Shown in pieces: positions 57,527 to 64,000 of a DNA stretch of 64,000 nucleotides (within the stretch, counting starts at the first letter, position 1; each line of letters opens with the position of its first letter). The translations under genes and the position numbers were made by a program. The notes under the pieces were generated by a model. It was not told the DNA's origin. It did not search any database and saw only the letters and a list, made by a program, of their open reading frames with translations. The stretch comes from Demequina sediminis (lineage in GTDB: Bacteria > Actinomycetota > Actinomycetes > Actinomycetales > Demequinaceae): assembly GCF_030296675.1 (NCBI RefSeq), contig NZ_AP027736.1, positions 2,641,400-2,705,399 on the forward strand. Direction: 5' to 3'.

Positions 57527-59200
57527 GTGACCCCTGAAGAGCTCTCCGCGACCATCCGCGCCGCCATCCTCGCCGGAATCGACGACAGCGACTTCCAGCT
57601 GTCGCCCTTCGATGTTCCGGAGGTGCGCGTCGAACGCCCCCGCCAGCGCGAGCACGGCGACTGGTCGACCAACGTCGCGATGCAGCTCGCCAAGCAGGCG
57701 GGCACCAATCCTCGCGAGTTCGCGCAGACCCTGGTCGAGCGCCTCGTGCAGGAGGACGGAATCGACGCGGCCGAGGTCGCGGGTCCCGGCTTCATCAACA
57801 TTCGCCTCGCGGCGGACGCGGCGGGCCTGCTCGCCAAGGGAATCGTCGACTACGGCGACGACTACGGACGCGGCGAGTCGCTCACGGGTAAGACGGTCAA
57901 CATCGAGTTCGTGTCGGCCAACCCGACCGGACCCGTGCACATCGGCGGCACGCGCTGGGCCGCGGTGGGTGACTCGCTCGCGCGCCTGCTCGAGTTCCAC
58001 GGCGCGAAGGTCATCCGCGAGTACTACTTCAACGACCACGGCGCGCAGATCGACCGCTTCGCCGCGTCGCTGCTCGCGGTCGTCACGGGCGAGGACGCCC
58101 CCGAGGACGGCTACGGCGGCGAGTACATCCAGGACATTGCCAACGAGGTCATGATGCAGGCCGCAGCCGGCGGCTACCGCGACCCGCTCGAGCTCCCGCG
58201 CGAGGAGCAGCTCGAGTTCTTCCGCGAGCACGGCGTGGCCCTCATGTTCGACTCGATCAAGCGTCAGCTGCACGACTTCGGAGTCGACTTCGACGTCTAC
58301 TTCCACGAGGACTCGCTGCACCACTCCGGCGCGGTCGACGAGGCCGTCGAGCAGCTGAAGAAGACGGGCGCGCTGTACGAGAAGGACGGCGCCTGGTGGC
58401 TGCGGTCGACCGACTACGGCGACGACAAGGACCGCGTGGTCATCAAGTCGGACGGCAAGCCGGCGTACATCGCGGGCGACCTCGCCTACTTCAAGGACAA
58501 GCGCCACCGCGGCGCGGACCTGTGCATCTACCTTCTGGGCGCGGACCACCACGGCTACATCGCCCGTCTCAAGGCCGCCGCCGCGGCCTTCGGCGACGAT
58601 GCCGACACGGTCGAGGTGAAGATCGGCCAGCTGGTCAACCTGGTCAAGGACGGCCAGCCGGTGCGGATGTCGAAGCGCGCGGGCAACGTCGTCACGATCG
58701 AGGACCTGGTCGAGGCCGTGGGCGTCGATGCCGCGCGCTACGCGCTCGCGCGCTCGAGTGCGGACTCAACGATCGACATCGACCTCGACCTGCTCGCGTC
58801 GCAGTCCAACGCGAACCCGGTGTTCTACGTGCAGTACGCCCACGCGCGTTCGGCGGGCGTGGCGCGCAACGCGGCCGAGTACGGCATCCGCCGCGAGGAC
58901 GGCTTCGACCCGTCGTTGCTGACTCACGAGTCGGAGTCCAAGCTGCTCGGCATCCTGGGCGAGTTCCCGCGCGTGGTCGCTCAGGCCGTCGAGTTCCGCG
59001 AGCAGCACCGCGTGGCCCGCTACCTCGAGGACGTCGCCGCGGCCTTCAACCAGTGGTACGACCGCACCCGCGTCACCCCGCAGGGCGACGAGGAGGTCTC
59101 GGACGTGCACCGCACGCGCCTGTGGGTGAACGATGCCGCGGGACAGGTCCTGCGCAACGGCCTGCGCCTCCTGGGTGTCTCGGCCCCCGAAAGGATGTAG
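57527..59200 (+). CDS. argS: Arginyl-tRNA synthetase
   Basis: 557 residues, intact class I synthetase. The N-terminal tRNA-binding domain is followed by the catalytic core with the HIGH motif ([18 protein letters not shown], about residues 131-148) and the KMSKS-like [10 protein letters not shown] near residue 380. The DALR anticodon-binding domain ends the protein. TAGACT (57515-57520) lies 6 bases before the GTG (leaderless layout). argS and lysA are adjacent, as in most actinobacteria, separated by 2 bases. Confidence 0.96.
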   Translation: MTPEELSATIRAAILAGIDDSDFQLSPFDVPEVRVERPRQREHGDWSTNVAMQLAKQAGTNPREFAQTLVERLVQEDGIDAAEVAGPGFINIRLAADAAGLLAKGIVDYGDDYGRGESLTGKTVNIEFVSANPTGPVHIGGTRWAAVGDSLARLLEFHGAKVIREYYFNDHGAQIDRFAASLLAVVTGEDAPEDGYGGEYIQDIANEVMMQAAAGGYRDPLELPREEQLEFFREHGVALMFDSIKRQLHDFGVDFDVYFHEDSLHHSGAVDEAVEQLKKTGALYEKDGAWWLRSTDYGDDKDRVVIKSDGKPAYIAGDLAYFKDKRHRGADLCIYLLGADHHGYIARLKAAAAAFGDDADTVEVKIGQLVNLVKDGQPVRMSKRAGNVVTIEDLVEAVGVDAARYALARSSADSTIDIDLDLLASQSNANPVFYVQYAHARSAGVARNAAEYGIRREDGFDPSLLTHESESKLLGILGEFPRVVAQAVEFREQHRVARYLEDVAAAFNQWYDRTRVTPQGDEEVSDVHRTRLWVNDAAGQVLRNGLRLLGVSAPERM

Positions 59201-59202
59201 CG

Positions 59203-60545
59203 ATGGCGGTGAGCGCAGTCTTCTCCCGCACCGTGGTGCGTCAGGACGACGGCGCGCTTGCCGTGGGCGGCGCGGACGTGCGCGCGCTCGCGGGCCAGTA
59301 CGGCACGCCGCTGTACGTGATCGACGAGCACGACATGCGGGGCCGAGCGCGTGCCTTCCGCGACGAGTTCGCGGCGGCCTTCGGCGCCCACGGCGCGGAG
59401 GTCGACGTGTTCTACGCGTCGAAGGCCTTCCTGTCCTCGAAAGTCGCCAAGTGGATGCATGAGGACGGCCTGTTCATGGACGTCGCTTCGGGCGGCGAGC
59501 TCGAGATCGCGCTGCGCGGGGGATGCCCGCCGCACGGATCGGCCTCCACGGCAACAACAAGTCCGACGACGAGCTGCGCCGCGCCCTCGAGGCCGGCGTG
59601 GGGAGGATCGTCGTCGACTCGTTCACGGAGATCGAGACGCTCGACCAGATCGCGCGCGGGCTCGGGACGCGCGCGCCGGTGCTCGTGCGCGTGACCACGG
59701 GTGTGCACGCCGGCGGCCACGAGTACATCGCGACGTCTCACGAGGATCAGAAGTTTGGGCTGTCGCTCGCCTCGGGCGCGGCCTTCGATGCGCTGGTCGC
59801 GTGCCAGGACGCCGAGGGCATCGACCTGCGCGGCATCCACACGCACATCGGCAGCCAGATCCTCTCTCTCGAGGCGTTCCAAGAGAGCGCCGAGCGCATG
59901 CTGGGCCTGCGCGCCGCGTTCCGCGCGGAGATCGGCGTCGACCTCCCCGAGGTCGACCTTGGGGGCGGCTACGCGATCCAGTACACCCCCGCGGGAGAGG
60001 CCCTGAGCCCGCACGATGCCGCGGCAGGGATGGCGGAGGCCGTCGCCGCCGCGATGTCGCGCGTGGGCGGCACGTGGCCGCGCCTCAGCATCGAGCCCGG
60101 TCGTGCGATTGCCGGTCCCGCTGGCCTCACGCTGTACCGCGTGGGCGTGGTCAAGCACGTGGGTCTCGAGGACGGCGGCCAGCGCCAGTACGTCGCGGTC
60201 GACGGCGGCATGAGCGACAACATGCGCACCATCACGTACGGCGCGGAGTACACAGCGACCATTGCGTCGCGGCTGTCCGAGTCCGAGCCCGCGCTCAGCC
60301 GCGTGGTGGGCAAGCACTGCGAGAGCGGGGACATCGTCGTGCGCGACGTCGACCTGCCGAGCGACATCGCGCGGGGCGACCTGCTCGCGGTGCCCGCGAC
60401 GGGTGCATACGGCAGGGTCATGGCGAACAACTACAACGCGGTGCTGCGGCCCGCGGTGGTCTCGGTCGCGGACGGCGCCTCGACGGTGCATGTGCGCCGC
60501 GACACGCTCGAGGACCTGTTCTCGTGGGACGTCGCACCGGACTGA
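59203..60545 (+). CDS. lysA: Diaminopimelate decarboxylase, frameshifted
   Basis: Intended product about 447 residues. The enzyme makes lysine from meso-diaminopimelate using PLP. The PLP lysine is in VDVFYASKAFLSSKV; GIHTHIGSQILSLEAF and VDLGGGYAIQYTP are conserved; and the C-terminal GKHCESGDIVVRDVDLP with the catalytic Cys is intact. One extra G at the run 59518-59522 restores IALRGGMPAARIGLHGNNKSDDEL; without it the frame is lost. The ATG is 2 bases after the argS stop, so it is an operon. Confidence 0.93.
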
Positions 60546-60604
60546 GACGTTCACGTAGTGGGGCGGTCGCCCGGCCGTCCTCGAATGGAAACGAGGAGGC
60601 GGAC

Positions 60605-60838
60605 ATGTCCGACACCGACGACCAGAGCATGGACGAAGGCACGGCTGCGTTGCAGCATCTCGCCGACGAGGTCGAGCAGGAGCGCGAGCAGGGTCGCAGC
60701 GAGTTCGACCTGCCCGACCCACACGAGGACGAGGTCGATCCCGAGGCGCCGGCGGACGGCCCGGTCGAGCCTCTCGAGGCCGAGGGCACCGACGACGCTC
60801 CCGTCACGGGGATCGCGGCACCCAAGCCCTTCCTCTAG
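60605..60838 (+). CDS. Small acidic hypothetical protein
   Basis: 77 residues, highly acidic and without predicted structure (DTDDQSMDEGTAALQHLADEVEQ, FDLPDPHEDEVDPEAPADG). No hydrophobic segment or known domain is present. A strong GAGGAGG ribosome binding site at 60594-60600 supports translation. It lies between lysA and the HxlR locus, and a perfect terminator follows. Its function is unknown; it resembles small acidic proteins often found beside biosynthetic operons. Confidence 0.72.
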   Translation: MSDTDDQSMDEGTAALQHLADEVEQEREQGRSEFDLPDPHEDEVDPEAPADGPVEPLEAEGTDDAPVTGIAAPKPFL

Positions 60839-60856
60839 CGAGACGTCGTGAGCGAC

Positions 60857-60886
60857 GCGCGGCCGGGGTGTCCACCCCGGCCGCGC
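60857..60886. terminator. Perfect 14-bp terminator hairpin
   Basis: GCGCGGCCGGGGTG (60857-60870) pairs perfectly with CACCCCGGCCGCGC (60873-60886) around TC. It stands between the plus-strand acidic gene and the convergent oxidoreductase gene, so it can serve both. Confidence 0.88.
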
Positions 60887-60930
60887 GCGACGGTCGATCG
60901 TGAGGCGGTGCCTCGCGCAGAGCCGCGCCC

Positions 60931-61788
60931 TTAGTGCGACTGAGCCGCCGCGACGGCCTCGGCGAGCGAGGTCGCGGGACGTCCGATGAGGCGCTCGAGG
61001 GCGTCGCTGTCGGTGTCCAGTTCACCCTTGGCGATCGACGCGTCGACCGCGGCCCAGAAGCCTGCGGTGCCCGCGTCCATGCCGACCTCCTGGAACGTGG
61101 CGGTGAGCTGCTCGACGCTCACGTCGGAGTGGGCGACGGGCGTGCCCGTCGCGGCCGCGACGGCCGCGGCAAGGTCGTCGAGGGTGAAGCGCGTGCCGGC
61201 CAGCTCGTACGTGCCTCCTGCGTCCTCGGCGAGCGCGGCCGCGGCGGCGGCCTCGGCGTAGTCCGCGCGGGAGGCGGCGGCGATGGTCGCCCCGGCGGTC
61301 GCGCCCAGCACCGTGCCGGTCGCGGCGTACGTCGGGATCTGGCCCGTGTAGTTCTCGAGGTACCAGGAATTGCGCAGGACCGTCGCGGGGATGGGGGAGG
61401 CGGCGAGGGCCTGCTCGGTCGCGGCGTGCTCGGGCGCGAGCGGGTTGGACGTGGCGTCGGCGCGCAGCAGGGATGTGTAGACGATGCGTCCGACGCCCGC
61501 GCGCTCGGCGGCGGCGATGACGGCGGCGTGCTGGGCGACGCGCTTACCCACCTCGGACGCGGACACGAGCACCAGGCGGTCCACGCCGGCGAGGGCGGCG
61601 TCGAGCGTGTCGGGCTGGTCGTAGTCGCCGTGGCGCACGTCGACTCCGCGCTCGGCGAGGTCGGCGGCCTTGGCGGTGGTGCGTGCGATCGCGACGATGC
61701 TCGACGGGGCGACCCCGCGCGCGATGAGCGAGTCGACCACGAGGTGGCCGAGCTGACCGCTGGCTCCGGTGACGGCGATGGTAGTCAT
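60931..61788 (-). CDS. NmrA/QorB-like NAD(P)-binding oxidoreductase
   Basis: 285 residues. The N-terminal TTIAVTGASGQLGHLVVDSLIARG is a typical Rossmann fold of the atypical SDR group (NmrA, QorB). RIVYTSLLRAD, RNSWYLENYTGQI and GGTYELAGTRFTLDDLAAAV are conserved in quinone oxidoreductase QorB. It probably reduces quinones or acts in electrophile stress. The ATG at 61788 has AAGGAA upstream on the minus strand. It is divergent from an HxlR regulator across a palindrome, a common regulatory pair. Confidence 0.88.
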   Translation of the reverse strand: MTTIAVTGASGQLGHLVVDSLIARGVAPSSIVAIARTTAKAADLAERGVDVRHGDYDQPDTLDAALAGVDRLVLVSASEVGKRVAQHAAVIAAAERAGVGRIVYTSLLRADATSNPLAPEHAATEQALAASPIPATVLRNSWYLENYTGQIPTYAATGTVLGATAGATIAAASRADYAEAAAAAALAEDAGGTYELAGTRFTLDDLAAAVAAATGTPVAHSDVSVEQLTATFQEVGMDAGTAGFWAAVDASIAKGELDTDSDALERLIGRPATSLAEAVAAAQSH

Positions 61789-61841
61789 GGCTGTTCCTTC
61801 CGAGAGGGTGACGCGGCGCACTGCGCACCGTTCGCCATGCA

Positions 61842-61856
61842 CTAACTCTGAGTTAG
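61842..61856. promoter_or_regulatory. HxlR operator palindrome
   Basis: CTAACTC-T-GAGTTAG is a perfect inverted repeat between the divergent oxidoreductase and hxlR genes. HxlR-family regulators bind such short dyads, so this is the likely operator for both promoters. The TATCCT -10 of hxlR lies 27 bases to the right. Confidence 0.78.
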
Positions 61857-61895
61857 CGCTGTGTATTCCCGAGCGAGGAGGCGTATCCTCGAGTC

Positions 61896-62317
61896 ATGTC
61901 CTCCGCCGCCCCGCGACTCGAGCCGCCGGCCGGCCACGGCTCCGAGCCGGGTCCGTCGCCCGAGCTCGTCACGAGCGTCTTCGCGGCCGCGTGCACGTCG
62001 CGGGCAGTCTTCGAGGACGTCACGAGCAAGTGGGCGTCGCTGGTGCTGCTCGCGCTCGGCGAGAGCCCGCACCGGTTCGGCGAACTCCGTCGCCGCGTCG
62101 AGGGTGAGCGAGAAGATGCTCTCCCAGACGCTGCAGTCCCTCGAGCGTGACGGGCTGCTCGTGCGCGAGGTGCGCAGCGCGATTCCCCCACGTCGACTAC
62201 TCGCTCACGGAGCTCGGCGCCGAGGCGGCCGCGCGGCTCCGCGCCCTCGCCGACCTCTTCGAGGGCTCGACCGCGCAGGTCGAACGCGCCCGGGCGTCCT
62301 ATCGCCGCGTTCCCTGA
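61896..62317 (+). CDS. HxlR family transcriptional regulator, two frameshifts
   Basis: Intended product about 141 residues. The winged helix follows Hxl[25 protein letters not shown] (start of the domain), [32 protein letters not shown] and [19 protein letters not shown]. The conserved Cys near residue 33 could sense electrophiles. The frame is broken at 62113-62115 (two more Gs fit the family) and at 62187-62191 (two more Cs fit), so four bases are missing if the run lengths are as expected. TATCCT at 61884-61889 is 6 bases before the ATG. Confidence 0.85.
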
Positions 62318-62360
62318 GCCCCCGCATCGTCCCCTCCCCGCCGCCGCTAGAGTGGGTGCC

Positions 62361-63645
62361 GTGTCAGACCCCGCGAAGCCCGTGAGAATCGCCATCCTCG
62401 GCCCAGGAACCGTCGGCTCGGAGGTCGTGCGTCTCCTCTCCGAGCAGGGGCCCGACCTCGCCGCGCGCGTGGGCGCGCCGCTCGAGCTCGCCGGAGTGTA
62501 CGTGCGCGACACGTCGAAGGACCGCGGGCCGCACCTGCCCGCCACGGTGCTGACGTCGGATGCGTCGGCGCTCGTGGCCGGGGCCGACGTCGTGGTCGAG
62601 CTCATGGGCGGCATCGAGCCCGCGCGCACGCTGATCCTCGAGGCGATCGCTGGCGGAGCCTCGGTCGTGACCGCGAACAAGGCGCTGCTCGCCGCGCACG
62701 GGCCCGAGCTCTACGAGGCGGCCGACGCGGCGAACGTCGACCTCTATTTCGAGGCCGCCGTCGCGGGTGCGATTCCGCTGGTGCGACCCGTGCGCGAGTC
62801 GCTCGCGGGCGACCACATCACGCGCATCCTCGGGATCGTCAACGGCACCACGAACTACATCCTCGACGAGATGACGCGGCGCGGGCTGTCGTACGACGTC
62901 GCGCTCAAGCAGGCGCAGGAGCTGGGCTACGCGGAGGCGGATCCCACCGCGGACGTCGAGGGGCACGATGCCGCGGCCAAGGCCGCGATCCTCGCCTCTC
63001 TCGCGTTCCACCAGCGGGTGGCGCTCGAGGACGTCTACTGCGAGGGCATCTCCGCGATCACCGCGGAGGACGTCATCGCGGCGCGCGAGACCGACCAGGT
63101 CATCAAGCTGCTCGCCATCGCCGAGCGGACGCCCGAGGGAGTGGCCGTGCGCGTGCACCCCGCGCTGGTGCCGTCCGACCACCCGCTCGCGGGGGTCCAC
63201 GGCGCATTCAACGCCGTCTTCATCGAGGCCGAGTCCGCGGGCGGCCTCATGTTCTACGGACAGGGAGCGGGAGGGACGCCCACGGCATCGGCCGTCCTGG
63301 GCGACCTGGTCTCCGTGGCGCGCCACCGCGCGAACGGGGGCAAGGGTCCGCGCGAGTCCCACTACGCGGTGCACGACGTCCTGCCGATCGAGGCGGCCCT
63401 CACGCGGTACTGCGTGCGCATGGCGGTCGAGGACCGCCCCGGCGTGCTCTCCGCGGTGGCCGAGGTGTTCGCGCAGCACGGCGTGGGCATCGAGATCGTG
63501 AGGCAGGTGCCGGGCCAGACGCATGCCGGGCTGATCCTGTCGACCTACGCGGCGCCCGAGCGCGACCTGCGGGCGACGGTCGAGGGGCTGCGCCGCAGCG
63601 ACGCGGTGGCCGCGGTGAAGTCCGTCCTGAGGATCGAGGGAGTAG
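62361..63645 (+). CDS. hom: Homoserine dehydrogenase, frame lost at the stop
   Basis: Intended product about 428 residues. The enzyme reduces aspartate semialdehyde to homoserine. The NAD(P) motif [17 protein letters not shown], the catalytic region [20 protein letters not shown] and [28 protein letters not shown] are present. A C-terminal ACT domain ([22 protein letters not shown]) allows allosteric control by threonine. The stop TAG (63643-63645) is out of frame unless two Gs are added at 63638 (GAGGG should be GAGGGGG), so as written the ORF reads into thrC. TAGAGT (62348-62353) precedes the GTG by 7 bases. Confidence 0.93.
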
Positions 63646-63647
63646 CG

Positions 63648-64000
63648 GTGGCACACGTGTGGCGCGGGATCATCAACGAGTACCTGGACCGGCTGCCGTT
63701 CACGGCCGAGGACAGGATCGTCACGCTCGGCGAGGGCGGCACGCCGCTGGTGCACGCGCCGTCGATCTCCGCCGAGGTCGGGGCCGAGGTCTTCGTCAAG
63801 GTCGAGGGCATGAACCCGACCGGGTCCTTCAAGGATCGTGGCATGACCTCCGCGATCACGCAGGTGGTGAAGGACGGCGACCACACCGTGGTGTGCGCCT
63901 CGACGGGCAACACGTCCGCCTCCGCGGCCGCGTACGCCGCTCACGCGGGGCTGCGCTGCGTCGTGATGATCCCCAGGGCAAGATCGCGGCGGGCAAGATG
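63648..64000 (+). CDS. thrC: Threonine synthase, N-terminal part, frameshifted
   Basis: The N-terminal 117 or so residues are visible before the window ends. The start is GTG 63648, giving [36 protein letters not shown], followed by [14 protein letters not shown], which holds the PLP-binding Lys. The enzyme makes threonine from O-phosphohomoserine. One more C in the run 63971-63974 restores [14 protein letters not shown]; without it the frame is lost. It is coupled to hom by 2 bases. Confidence 0.9.
   Translation, partial: MAHVWRGIINEYLDRLPFTAEDRIVTLGEGGTPLVHAPSISAEVGAEVFVKVEGMNPTGSFKDRGMTSAITQVVKDGDHTVVCASTGNTSASAAAYAAHAGLRCVVMIPRARSRRAR

Noticed and set aside
63600..64000. A natural hom-thrC gene fusion
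   Set aside because: The frames run together only because the hom stop is out of frame; adding two Gs at the run before 63639 gives the usual hom end and a normal thrC start two bases later.

Overview
The window is a very GC-rich, gene-dense chromosomal segment of an actinobacterium. The gene content points to Micrococcales (a Demequina- or Cellulomonas-like genome), but no rRNA is present and the genus is inference. Actinobacterial hallmarks are WhiB, MtrA-MtrB-LpqB, the fused 2-oxoglutarate decarboxylase Kgd, SigR-RsrA, DUF3499, two LytR-CpsA-Psr (LCP) proteins and a 24-residue bL37 ribosomal protein gene. There are no insertion sequences, prophage, CRISPR arrays or rRNA, and no gene-free stretch exceeds about 260 bases.

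Layout: 1-2211 two-component system and GtrA protein. 2246-3888 purK-purE. 3971-6517 two LCP cell-wall ligases. 6746-13906 whiB, a giant GT2 membrane glycosyltransferase, DUF5719, a zincin-like protein, DUF3499 and manB, the classic actinobacterial cell-envelope neighbourhood. 13908-16769 CDF transporter, RDD and SpoIIM-like membrane proteins. 16770-17028 an intergenic direct/inverted repeat cluster. 17029-22387 a tight MoxR/DUF58/DUF4350/DUF4129 operon. 22467-28154 mtrA-mtrB-lpqB-comF-hpf. 28217-32058 EamA exporter and secA. 32131-36529 an unusual module (Rv3235 family, LysM, Sm-like repeats, excisionase-type HTH, SAF, CpaE-like ATPase, DUF6912). 36564-41297 hisN, rsgA, aroA, DoxX, sigR-rsrA, bL37. 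41437-47107 solitary pilT, SGNH hydrolase, kgd. 47204-52274 ABC exporter, two CNNM/CorC membrane proteins, M15 peptidase. 52484-57494 ald, patatin, SDR, tRNA-Arg and small genes. 57527-64000 argS, lysA, an HxlR-regulated oxidoreductase pair, hom and the start of thrC.

Two features cut across the window. First, about twenty reading-frame breaks, many in housekeeping genes (manB, mtrB, hpf, aroA, kgd, lysA, hom, thrC), and most are repaired by lengthening a short G or C run. They look like homopolymer under-calls in the sequence, not gene decay; broken genes are therefore annotated at full intended span. The exception is sigR, which has also lost about 250 bases encoding sigma region 2. Second, many genes have a TAnnnT -10 hexamer ending 6-8 bases before the start codon and no ribosome binding site, the layout of leaderless mRNAs.

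The most interesting candidates are a 9-codon leader ORF (MDPDSSRPR) whose stop overlaps the start of a CNNM/CorC Mg2+ transport-type gene and which resembles the E. coli MgtL leader; the 16.8-17.0 kb repeat cluster; a dispersed GGCATCGTCC element; operator-like palindromes at whiB, the M15 peptidase and the hxlR locus; and a SigR-type promoter in front of sigR.
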